The notes beneath the pieces were generated by a model. It did not search any database, was not told the origin of the DNA, and saw only the letters and a program-made list of their open reading frames with translations. A stretch of DNA of 64,000 nucleotides, taken from Acarospora socialis. Lineage: Eukaryota; Ascomycota; Lecanoromycetes; Acarosporales; Acarosporaceae. Below are positions 33,992-48,646 of the stretch, piece after piece (the first letter of the stretch is position 1; each line of letters starts with the position of its first letter). The stretch lies in assembly GCA_025617375.2 (NCBI GenBank), contig JAMYGW020000011.1, positions 682,001 to 746,000 on the forward strand. Direction: 5' to 3'. The position numbers and the translations under genes were made by a program.

Positions 33992-34797
33992 TGCGCCGGC
34001 GGTCGTGGCTTTGTGCCAGTTCGGGGGTTCCGTACATCAATACTCGGTCTGAGAAAGTCTGTTCAGGTGTTACAGCTCCAGTGTGGCTATGAAAACCCAA
34101 GTGTTGAAAATTGGTATTCTTTGTCGATGAAGGTGGTTGGAGATCACGGTCACCAGAGAAAGTCATCCACGCGAGCTTACCGATCTGGTTAGCTCAGAGG
34201 CATCACAATGTAGTTACTTCCTACCTATTGAACACCAGACTACGCTACTACAATACAAATGCAGGTGGCAAACCTCAATGCAGAGTTTAACTGGTATTGA
34301 AGTATCTGTAATACATTAAACGAAACGTAGTTCAAGCAGAATGGTATCTATGGCAGCCACCCCAACCCCCAAATGCTCCCTATGCGCCTTGTCATCACAT
34401 AGAGCGCCGCTCCGCTCTGGGGGAAAAACCCCGCAATGCAAGTGGTGCCGTGCAGTTGAGAAAACCAACTCTTGCCATGGCTGGTCCCAGTCTATGAGCC
34501 GCTCAAGACTCCGATGACGCAGAAGTCGCACAGTAGGCCGTGACAGATGCAGAAACAGCTCACTTTTGACCCCCAAACGTCCTGACCTGGACCCCGTCGC
34601 TATAACGCATGAAAATATAACATATGGTAGGTGTGTCCGAATCACGATAGTATCCGAGGCGAATAGACCTGTGCCTGTGATCGCGCAACTGATCTGCAGG
34701 CTGTTGCTCTCTGACTGTCAGATGTGGGTCGCTCCTGACCAGATTAGGTGCTACCGTCCGCAACGGCGAAGACGAGAACCTCTGTTATGGTCTCTAC
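33992..34797. other. Intergenic between SAC3 and the DUF2841 gene
   Basis: About 0.8 kb. A 58-codon plus-strand frame at 34341-34517 encodes a small Cys-rich peptide (CSLC, 17 residues, then CKWC) but has no other support. A GGTTAGCTCAG word at about 34,187 recalls a tRNA A-box, without a B-box. Confidence 0.5.
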
Positions 34798-36878
34798 CTA
34801 AGACTTGTCTTCGAGCGAGAAGCCGGAAAATTCAGGGTGTGGTAGGCCGTGATGGGAGTGAAGGTGACTTTGAGGGGCCGTGCGTAAGTCATATTGCGGC
34901 GGGATTCTGGAATAGGGCAGCTCTGGCTGATGTGACATAAGAGGAGGAAGAGTTCCGACTGCGCTTGCCGGTGGTGGGAGTTGGTAGTGAGGCGGTGGAT
35001 GGGTCTGATGGGCTGCATGACCAGAGGTAGGTGTGTCGGCGTAGCTCACCTGGTTTGAGAAGTTTGGGTGTTGAAATGGTGACGGACTCCAGTTGGAATA
35101 GTTCATTGAAGGTTGTTGTTGCTGAAGAGTCACGTAATGACTGCGTTCCCTGAGCACCATGGGGTCGGGATGGGATGCCGCGAAGGAGTGTGGCACGTTC
35201 CTCGAGATAAAGTCAAGGTTTGGGACGTCGTTCGGAGACTGCGTGTCCATGTATGACTGGATCTCACTGGGAGCGCTCTGCTGGCTGTATTGCGGTTGGT
35301 AGTCGCTGTTCAGCATGGCCCGGTGTTGGCCGTTGAGTAGACTAGCGTCACCGGAGAAGGGATGGTTGACCACGTTAGGTCGTGGTATCTCTCTTGGTCG
35401 ATCGGGGCCTCGATACGGTCGCGTTTCCTGCAGCCCGAGGAGAGTTACAGGCTGAATCAAACTGGAAGTGCCGGTCTCCTGCAATGACGGATGTGAAACA
35501 TGAACTTCAGGGCTACTGATCTGGGGAGCCTCCATCTCTTCAGAGTCGCCGGATGACTTTGTATTTCTTGCGCTCATGGAAATCCGTTCGGCCACACTGA
35601 CTTGTACTTCGACATCGGAGTCTGTCATGATATCTGTCAGTTTCGATATCATGGCACTGGCACAAGTGATCCAGACCTATTTCGTCCCTCCGATAGCGCT
35701 CCTCGAAATGAGCGACCCTGTACAACTCTGCGAGCATCGGACGACTCTCCGGTTGGAGTTGGCCGATCACGTCATTCGTAGCCGCTTGCAACTGATCGTA
35801 GGTGATGCCTCGATCCCTCAGATTTCGGAGTATATGCATGAGTAGGCCCACTCGCTCTGGCTCGGATTAGTGTCTGCAGAGCTGGGTGGCACGGCTGGAA
35901 CAACGTACCGTCCTTTTTGACGTGATCGGGTTCCTTGTGCCTGAGGCCCGCAGGCCACCAATCCGGCTTTGTCTTCTCCGGGTCCGCTTTGCCTCCGGGA
36001 TCCGGTTTTCCTCCGTTGTAGGGGTGATTGGATTGTTTCTTGGGCTCAACGACCTTGATCCATGCCTTGGCAATGACCTTGCAGTTGAGTTGTTGAATTC
36101 GTTTGAATTGTCGGTCAAAGTACTCATCCACGGCTGCAGTATCTCCAATCCTCAAGGGCTCGATGTTGATCTCTCCATCCTGATAATCACCTTCTTCAGA
36201 CGAGTTGCCATCAGACTGTGCCCCCCATTGCGAGCCGTCTTGAGTTTTCGCGTTCGACTTGCGACGCTTGACAGGGCGGCTCTTAGGCTTCGGTGATATT
36301 TGCTTCTTCCGCGTTGCTGCTTTGTGTACGGGTTGCCGGACGTCCATTGACGAGGTATCACTGGACCGACGACGGTCTATTGATTGTACTTCATCTTCCG
36401 GGATGGTCTGGAAGGTGTCATGTGGCGCGCCTATCGTTCGGTAAGTCCCCTTCTACGTAGCGATCTCACCAAGGACTGCTGACCGGATTGTGCAGATCTT
36501 CTGCCACGGCCTTCGCCCTCGGCTGCCTGCAAGAATGTCTGGCATACATCGGGCGAGAAGATGTCGCTCAGGAATGGTTGGACAGTGGAGGATGATTCGA
36601 ATCTGATGCGCCCGTGGTTGTCGAGATAGACCATGGCAAACGCCCTGTGTTGGATATTGCATCCCTCTCTCAACGCTCTAGAGACGGACTGAGATAACCC
36701 AGTCAGCAAGCAACGGGAGGTAGGATGAGAGACAGATCAAAGCAAATGCGCGCACCGAAGGAAACCGACTTTGGCCAGACGCGGGGATGCCCTTCTCTCC
36801 AAGGAACTCCCCGGGGCTTCTCCCTCCACCACCCGAGGGTTTCTTTAGACCCCTTTCCAAACCGAGATTGCGGCCCAT
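34798..36878 (-). CDS. DUF2841 domain protein of unknown function
   Basis: Five exons: 36756-36878, 36484-36688, 35909-36430, 35677-35856, 34798-35621; 617 residues. The central part matches what I know as the fungal DUF2841 domain: EYFDRQFKRIQQLNCKVIAK, WIKVVEPKKQ, HPYNGG, then TKPDWWPAGLRHKEPDHVKK and RVGLLMHILRNLRDRGITYDQ. It is preceded by a basic, nuclear-localisation-like stretch (KPKSRPVKRRKSNAK) and followed by a 270-residue Gln/Pro/Ser/His-rich low-complexity tail. This layout suggests a nuclear or chromatin-linked protein, but no function is known to me. The N-terminal exon (GRNLGLERGLKKPSGGGGR) is Gly-rich. The donor at 36483 and the 53 bp intron behind it are the least certain junction. 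The start is the first ATG in that exon. Confidence 0.85.
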
Positions 36879-37160
36879 CTTTCTTGCTCGAGGCTATATC
36901 AGCCCAACTTCTTTGAACTTGGCCAAAGCCAATCCGGCTCCTGAGAAGGTTGAGGTTAGTGATAACCCGATATTGTTCCAGTCAGGTGGCCAAGAAGAAT
37001 GGGCCCTTACTTGCTTCTGCCACCGAAAGCGGAGGGTAGTACGGGAGGTCAAGGCGTGGGAGCTGTTCTGGACTGCCGTACCTGTACACCACCTTCTGAG
37101 GATAACTGTATGTAAGGTAGGTAGGAGTACGAGCACATGTACTCGTACTGCAGGTGTGGA

Positions 37161-37237
37161 GTAAGGTAAGGCAAGGTAAGGTAAGGTAACGGAGGGCCCT
37201 CGTGAACCGCAAACCGTAAACCGTAAACCGTGAACCT
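37161..37237. repeat. (AAGGT)n and (AAACCGT)n tandem repeats
   Basis: 37161-37190 is a degenerate 5-bp tandem (GTAAGGTAAGGCAAGG and on). 37204-37237 is a 7-bp tandem of AAACCGT/GAACCGC, about four and a half units. The 7-mer is not the fungal telomere repeat TTAGGG. Confidence 0.8.
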
Positions 37238-37834
37238 TGATTTCCGGCTGGGTCGAGAGATCAGCACTAAAGGCGGGATTGTCAATTAGAATTCCGATGC
37301 TTGACACCTTTAGCGAGAACGCTATGGCGATTTGATTTTTGTTGATAATATCCTGTAATGGAAAAAGCAACGACGGGGAGGACGAGGAAGGGAGAAAACA
37401 TTAAAAAATAAAAAAGAAAGGGTATGACAGTGAGGCGGTATTTGTAAAAAGATGTGGGGAGAGAGACAAGAAGCGGTCTCGGATCCGATCGAACGGGGGG
37501 AGATCGATGTATATCCCGTTCACGTACAGACACTTTCATCAGACGGTGGTGGTCCCTGAAGCAGGTTGATATTTGCGGTGAAGTTTGATGTACTCGAACA
37601 TGGCGACAGTGGACGGAAAACGTACCATGATTACGCTATGGGGATCGTCTGTGAGCGAACTACGGCTCGCACGCGTCCGTGACTGGTCACAGATGCGAAG
37701 GAGAGTCGATTGCTAGCCTTCTCGATGAGACGGAGATCTGGTGAACCAAGCGGTAGGGATGTGATGTCGACTTTGCGACGGACGAGGACGAAAAGCAACC
37801 GAACGAGAGGTGAGGTGGGGCGTCGCGGTGTCGA

Positions 37835-37857
37835 GGGTGACGGGTGACGGGTGACGG
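37835..37857. repeat. (GGGTGAC)3 tandem repeat
   Basis: Three exact 7-bp copies plus two bases. A short minisatellite with no evident function. Confidence 0.85.
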
Positions 37858-38267
37858 AGGTTGGGGAGGGGTTTTACCTGCCGTATTTCCTGGATGAGAG
37901 AGGCCAAGGTCGATGAAAATCAAGAGATAGGTCGGCATTGGTTAGCTACATCGACCAACTAGAGTAGACAGCGCAGCGCACCGCAGTCCTGCCCGGATTG
38001 GTAGAGGAACGAGGACACAAGGACAAATCACAGACGCCCCGCCCCTTTTGTGAACACCGTAATTACTTGGTCGGTGCTGGATTTGCTTTTACTTCGGAGA
38101 AAAAGGAGGAAGAAAGAAATATCGGCGGCGGCAGCACCCGTAGTTGATATCTCAATTGAGGATGTGCGTCCTCTGAGGTAGGTAAAGGTAGGGTGGGGTG
38201 GAAGGATGTGATGATATGGAACTTTGGGCGTGTGCAGCAGGGATGCTCCAGGCGCTGCGCTGCGCTC

Positions 38268-38313
38268 GATGATGATGATGATGATGAGGATGAGGATGGA
38301 TAATGATAATGAT
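38268..38313. repeat. (GAT)n trinucleotide repeat
   Basis: Six GAT units followed by variants GAGGAT and AATGAT. Simple repeat in non-coding DNA. Confidence 0.85.
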
Positions 38314-38468
38314 ATCAAAGGCACGACGGTGGAGGACGCCGGCAGGCCAGTGGCTTTGTATTATAGAAGTGAAGGGCCCACAGCAATCTACTATCATTGG
38401 CTATCTAGGTGGTCGTTAAGTATCCAAGTGGCAGAGCTCCAGCGCAGTAAGGAAGATCGGTAAATTAT

Positions 38469-38725
38469 AGTAAGGTAGTTACCTTACTCCGTAGATCTGG
38501 GGAGACATGTAAGGTAGGTTGGTCGGTTGGGTCGGTCGGTCGGTACCTGATGTATGGAAGAAAAGGGAAGGGAAGAAGGAAAGGAAAGGTACCTTATGGA
38601 CGAGTACCTTTGATCAGGTGAATAAGGTACGAGTACTACCTAGGTAGGTACTATAACTCCGTAGTAGAATAGTAATGAAATGACTAAGGTACCTATACGG
38701 GTACACATAAGGTAGCTCCCGGTAT
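38469..38725. repeat. Cluster of AGGTA/TACCT words and (GGTC)n
   Basis: A dense cluster: AAGGTAGTTACCTTAC at about 38472, then GGTCGGTCGGTCGGTACC at about 38533, AAGGTACCTTATGG, CTACCTAGGTAGGTAC at about 38637 and AAGGTACCTATACGG. Several are short palindromes centred on GGTACC or CCTAGG. Confidence 0.7.
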
Positions 38726-39349
38726 GGGTCATGGAAGTCCAACGCTCTCCAATCTGATTCGGCCGGGATCGGCACAGGGGAAGTGAAGTGGAAGTGGGTA
38801 CGGAGTACGAGTAGGGTACTCATACTTGACCGATGAATGCAGTCTGCCATTCCCCGCCCTACCTGACCAGACCAATTGCCTGATTCCACTTCGTCACCGC
38901 CGCCACGATTCTGCTGTAATTCTTCTGTAACAAGTTCGAGTACGGAGTAGTCGAAGTCGGGCTACGGAAGTGCGAATGGTGGAGAGCAGTTTGCGGAACC
39001 ACAGACGAACGAAACAGCCACCACCCTGTGCTGTGTACACTACTTGTAACCTGTACTGATGTCATGTGGAGAGAAGGCGGGAAGGGACAGTTGAGGCCTG
39101 CAGTTGACTGAGATGGCAGATGTGTGAGCTGGTAAATGACTGTATGTTATTGTCTCGGGGGATGGTCGGAAATAGAGATTGCTCTTCGTGTGGGGGACTG
39201 AAAGAGCACAACAATCTCATAATCGTCAGGTTTGCTTCTACCTTGGTACTGTATCCCATTTCATATTATATTTTGGAATCCACCTTGCATCTGCTGATCG
39301 TTCCCCTGCCACTCACTAAAGGTATGACTTACACATCAGGTACTCAGCG

Positions 39350-39520
39350 GTATACCCTACCTTGCCCTGCCCTGCCCTGCCTTGCCCTGCCTGGGTTGGG
39401 CCATACACTCGACCTTTACCCTACCTCACATTTACAATACATACATATGTATGCAAGGTGCTACGTACCTACCTCAAGGTAAGGTAGGACGTGCCTTACC
39501 TACCCTACCCTACCTACTTG
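39350..39520. repeat. (CCCTG/CCTTG)n and (CCTAC)n pentamer repeats
   Basis: 39358-39395 is a run of CCTTG/CCCTG pentamers. 39465-39520 is made of TACCTACC and AAGGTAAGGT words on both strands. Simple-sequence DNA in the gene-free region. Confidence 0.8.
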
Positions 39521-40232
39521 CATCGACTCGGCGTTACTCATGTGTCATTTACTCTATCGTTCCCATCGTCTTGTGCGACGCTGGTAAACAGCTGGTAGAT
39601 GTGACATCAGATTGCTGCTTGCAGTTTCGAATGAGCAAAACTCATAGTTGCCTTCCAGAAGGGGCTCAGTTCCCGTCTAATGCCTAATTGCGGCCAGTGT
39701 GTGGCACGCTCCGTGACGTACGCCGCCTGTTCTATGCTGCCCCAAGCCTAAAACCGCCTCGCGACCTGCTACCCGATCCGTCAAATTAGCTGGACGATCG
39801 TCATCACCGTGCCGGTAAATGGATGGGAAAATTCATCTATGGAGGTGCAAGGGGAAGATGGTCGCCGTGCGACCGAAAGTCCACGGATGCGAGCCGCTTC
39901 CGTGATTGGCCGCCGTCTGAGACTCAATAACCGTGCTGCCTCGATGAGCCGCTCGTGCATCTTCCCACCCGAATCGTGGGGTGGAGGAAAAACCGGGGAT
40001 GATAGGAATTGTCAAACGTCGGTTGACGCTCGGCCCAGTCACATTTAATCTGCCGCGCTCACAGACTCCCGCAGATGGTGCCGGGACGATCGACATCTCT
40101 ATAACTTTTGAAGTATGCAGAACATATACCCACCTCCAACGCCAGACCACGCGGTCCGGAGCTTTTCAACCGTACCCGGGTCTCTGGGCGCGGCGCCATC
40201 CGGCTTCCCCGCTGCACGACGAAGGGGCTAAG

Positions 40233-45553
<5,321 letters not shown>

Positions 45554-45977
45554 GCGTGTCAGTGCGCATCAGTCTCTCGTTCGTAGTAGAGTTTCAACAT
45601 CTGAGCCAGCTTGATTAATCTTTTCGAAAAATTAACCAGCTCTGAAGTGGTCTCAATCTCTCATCTTGGTTCCGCCTACCAAATTTGATAAGCCAGTTGA
45701 GCCGCATGACGTGATCCGACGGGAGGCGGGCCCGGCCGAGATCCCCTTACATACATTATGTAAGCTCCTTAGGGATAAACCTTCCACCTGTTGTACTGCC
45801 ACAATCCTCTAACAGCTGCCCGATCAAAACATGTTATGATACATTACTGTGACTCTCACCGAAATCAACCACACAAGCTCAATAACCTCCACATCAGCCG
45901 ACATGCTCCGACACACACCCCCAACCCTCCACCGACAATGACACTCATCCCGGTGCAAACGCCTCTCACTCCGCACC
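45554..45977. promoter_or_regulatory. Divergent promoter region YCF1/NTA1
   Basis: 424 bp between the two start codons. A CRE-like TGACGTGA word lies at about 45,709, and an AT-rich patch (TTTTCGAAAAATTAACC) at about 45,622. No further motif can be assigned with confidence. Confidence 0.45.
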
Positions 45978-47012
45978 ATGCGCATGGCATGCCTCCAATT
46001 CTCCCCTACCCTCGGCGCCGTGCAATCCAACATCTCGCGCGCCAACACTCTCCTCTCCAGCTCCTCCGCCCGCCTGCAGAACCTCGACCTTCTCGTCCTA
46101 CCCGAACTCGCCTTCACGGGCTACAATTTCCCCTCATTGTCCGCCATCAACCCCTACCTCGAAACCACATCGTCCGGGCCGTCGACAACATGGGCGCTCG
46201 CGACGGCCAGACGTCTCAATTGTGTTGTCAGCGTCGGCTATCCTGAGATTGCCAACAGCCCTACACGCCGCTACAACTCCACGGTAACGGTCTCGCCAGC
46301 CGGTGCGATCCTAGCACACTACCGCAAGTCTTTCCTCTATTACACCGACTCGACATGGGCGTCCGAAGGCCCGTCCGGATTCTGGTCTGGATCCCTTCCC
46401 CTTTCCCTTTCAATCCCACCCTTCCACTCCACGAACACCACCACCAACCCCCTCCCCCACTCAGACGCAAAACCCAAGACGAAACCCCCCTCACCAACCC
46501 CGCAACCCACTATTCAAACAGCAATGGGCATCTGCATGGACCTGAACCCCCACGCCTTCACCGCCCCGTGGACCGCCTACGAATTCGCCACGCACGTCCT
46601 CCGCACGCGCGCCTCGCTCGTCATCCTCTCCATGGCCTGGCTCACGCGCCTCTCGGCCTCGGAACTGGCCGCTAACGCTTCAGAGCCGGATCTAGACACG
46701 TTCGCGTACTGGCTTGAACGGCTGGCGCCTGTTGTTGAAAAGGGTCGACGAGGTGCGGAGGGTAGGAATGGGCGAGGAGAGGGCGATGAGATGCGGGAGG
46801 GAAAGGACGAGACGGTAATCGTACTGGCGAATCGGTGCGGTTCCGAGGCGGGTGATATGGGGACGGACGAAGCGCGATACGCGGGGTCGAGCACGGTGCT
46901 CGGCATCAGGGACGGGAGGGTGAGGGTTTTTGGGATCCTGGGGAGGGCTGAGGAGGGGGTTCTGGTGGTCGATACGAGCGAAGAGGCGCCGATGGAGGTC
47001 AGACCTTCTTAG
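45978..47012 (+). CDS. NTA1: Protein N-terminal asparagine/glutamine amidohydrolase (nitrilase fold)
   Basis: Nta1 deamidates N-terminal Asn and Gln of proteins, making them targets of the Arg/N-degron ubiquitin pathway. Single exon, 344 residues (yeast Nta1 457). The carbon-nitrogen hydrolase triad is visible: Glu in LLVLPELAFTGYNF (about 42), Lys in AHYRKSFLYYTD (117) and Cys in MGICMDLNPH (about 186). Nta1-specific features include the WASEGPSGF stretch after the Lys and APWTAYEFATHVL after the Cys. Two inserts are low in complexity: a Thr/Pro-rich piece after SIPPFHS and a Gly/Arg/Glu-rich piece around residues 255-275. The start at 45978 has a second in-frame ATG two codons later. The gene is GC-rich at the third codon position. 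Confidence 0.88.
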   Translation: MRMACLQFSPTLGAVQSNISRANTLLSSSSARLQNLDLLVLPELAFTGYNFPSLSAINPYLETTSSGPSTTWALATARRLNCVVSVGYPEIANSPTRRYNSTVTVSPAGAILAHYRKSFLYYTDSTWASEGPSGFWSGSLPLSLSIPPFHSTNTTTNPLPHSDAKPKTKPPSPTPQPTIQTAMGICMDLNPHAFTAPWTAYEFATHVLRTRASLVILSMAWLTRLSASELAANASEPDLDTFAYWLERLAPVVEKGRRGAEGRNGRGEGDEMREGKDETVIVLANRCGSEAGDMGTDEARYAGSSTVLGIRDGRVRVFGILGRAEEGVLVVDTSEEAPMEVRPS

Positions 47013-47370
47013 CACGAGGGATTGATATGCAGTATATGTACTGTGCTGTACTGTAGCAAGACGATACTCCGCCTACGTGGTCACGGTTCGAGTCGGGTGG
47101 TTCCAAGCGTGGGACGAAAGGAGTAGCGCCGCGCCTCTTTCCACAATTTCAACGCCCTGCTTTGCCCTAAGCATCTCACCCTCGCCACACAAAATCCCTA
47201 CCTCCGACCCGCCCCCCAATCTAAATCTATCCATTCCTCTCCCTCTCTATCCACTACCCACCCACCTTACTTCAACCATCCCGCATCCGCCCCCATCCCG
47301 CATCCCTCCCTACTCCTCGCTCATCCCCCATCCCTCATCCCTCAACATACCCCACAACAACCCCACATCC

Positions 47371-47394
47371 AAACCAAACCAAACCAAACCAAAC
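47371..47394. repeat. (AAACC)n pentamer repeat
   Basis: Five AAACC units in a row, the last one ending AAAC. Simple tandem repeat. Confidence 0.85.
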
Positions 47395-48059
47395 GCAGCC
47401 TGTATGCGCCAAGTAGAGCCCGTTCCAGGACGAAGCTAGGCCTGCATGCATGTCTTCCCCCGTGTACTCTTAATGGGGGCTAAGAGTCGCGGTGTCGGGA
47501 GTTGGGGTGGGGAGTGTGCTTGGTGAAGGTTGGAGGAGGAGAGGGTCGACTGAGTGCTTACCTTGGCTGTGTAGTTGGTTTGGCGACGGAGGGCTGTGTG
47601 TGTGGAGGGGGAGAGGGACGTGGTGTGATGTGGTGGTGGGTAGGCGAACGGTGGACATGGGACGGAGGTCTGCAAGGTCCTAGATGCGATGGGAGGAATG
47701 GTGGAAAGGCGGGTTATGTGTGTGTCTTTGTGTGTGAATGGATGACTCCCGGGCAATAGATGGCGATGAGCGGCTGAAAGGTCTCCATGCCGTGGGTGGG
47801 TTGCGGGACGGGTTGTTTCATGTCGCTTTGGTCTGATTACTGAGCGCTGTTCAGCGACAGCAGACGGAGAGCTGAAGGGACTCTTGTGGGTGGTTGGTCG
47901 TGTTAGCAGATCAGTTCCATCGGTGTGTTCTGGACTGTTGTTCTTTATTCACTGAAAAGCGAAGCACAGAGGAGATGACTGAGCAGCAGATCATAATGGG
48001 TAAAGGAGTCGTGATATTCATTAACTCATGGTGTTAAATACAAAAATCCAATACACCAA

Positions 48060-48176
48060 CCATACCAACACCTTGCTAAATACAGAGATAAAATGAAAAA
48101 CCACACCAGCGCCGTGCTAAATACAAAGATAAAACAATACTAAAAAACCATACCAGCGCCTTGCTAAATACAAATA
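48060..48176. repeat. Three-copy tandem repeat, unit 41-47 bp
   Basis: Copies at 48060-48100, 48101-48147 and 48148-48176 share the core CCAxACCAxCxCCxTGCTAAATACA followed by an A-rich tail (GATAAAA). The third copy is cut short. It lies just beyond the forkhead stop codon, so it may be in the 3' UTR of that gene. Confidence 0.8.
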
Positions 48177-48240
48177 ACACCGCCACCATCTCCCCCCGCC
48201 ACTCCCCTCCACCATCTCTTCCCCTCCTCGACTCCCACCA

Positions 48241-48646
48241 TTGTGGTAGGGGGACTACCACAACGATGGGAAGGGTGCCGGGGATCGGTCCGGCACCCCT
48301 TGGATCGCATGGAGGATGTTGCCGGGTGGCTCACCGGCAACATCCTCCATGCGATCCAGGCCGAGGCGGGCCCACTTGTGTGGGCTCCGCCTCGGCCCGT
48401 CGAGCTCGAGGGGGGCCCCGAAGACTGCAGCCGGTGTGGCTGCAGGCTTCGGGACCCCCTTCAAGAACTCCGGGGTCCACGGAGTCCAGACAGAATATCT
48501 GTCCAGATCGAGGACCGCCGGAGATGAGGAGGGAGATGGTGGAGGAGGCGGCATGATGGCGAGGGGCGATGGTGGTGGTGGTGCCATGATCCGGGCAGGC
48601 TCCCGGCGAACGATGGCTTTTGTTCGCCGGGAGCCTGCCCGGATCC
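48241..48646. repeat. Cluster of GC-rich inverted repeats (hairpins) in the forkhead 3' coding end
   Basis: At least six inverted repeats lie in 406 bp. (1) 48241-48263, 9-bp arms, 5-base loop. (2) 48273-48298, 9-bp arms. (3) 48301-48358, perfect 25-bp arms and an 8-base loop. (4) 48359-48397, 17/18-base arms with one bulge, loop TTGT. (5) 48411-48459, 22-bp arms with two mismatches, loop GGTGT. (6) about 48468-48522, imperfect. After a 65 bp gap, (7) 48588-48645 has perfect 24-bp arms and a 10-base loop. (1) to (5) follow each other almost without spacers. On the minus strand the forkhead reading frame runs through all of (2) to (7) and stops inside (1). Confidence 0.9.

Larger units (their letters stand above)
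36879..40232. other. 3.3 kb gene-free region rich in AGGTA/TACCT words and microsatellites
   Basis: The longest stretch without a gene in the window. All open frames are short and low in complexity. Between about 37,100 and 39,520 the word AGGTA or its complement TACCT, often as TAGGTAGGTA or AAGGTAAGGT, recurs more than twenty times on both strands, together with several microsatellites (listed separately). It lies between the promoter of the DUF2841 gene and the 3' end of the ABC transporter. It may be a long regulatory region, a non-coding RNA locus or an old repeat; the sequence does not decide. Confidence 0.55.
47013..48254. other. Intergenic between NTA1 and the forkhead gene, simple-sequence rich
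   Basis: About 1.2 kb with facing 3' regions. 47,150-47,400 is strongly C/T/A-rich on the plus strand with an (AAACC)n run at 47371-47394. 47,490-47,750 is G/T-rich. 48,000-48,180 is AT-rich and holds a three-copy tandem repeat. No gene supported. Confidence 0.55.

Noticed and set aside
34170-34260. tRNA-like word GGTTAGCTCAG
   Set aside because: It resembles an A-box, but no GGTTCGA B-box or acceptor-stem pairing follows in the next 90 bases.
37204-37237. Telomere-like repeat
   Set aside because: The unit AAACCGT is not TTAGGG, and the site lies between housekeeping genes.
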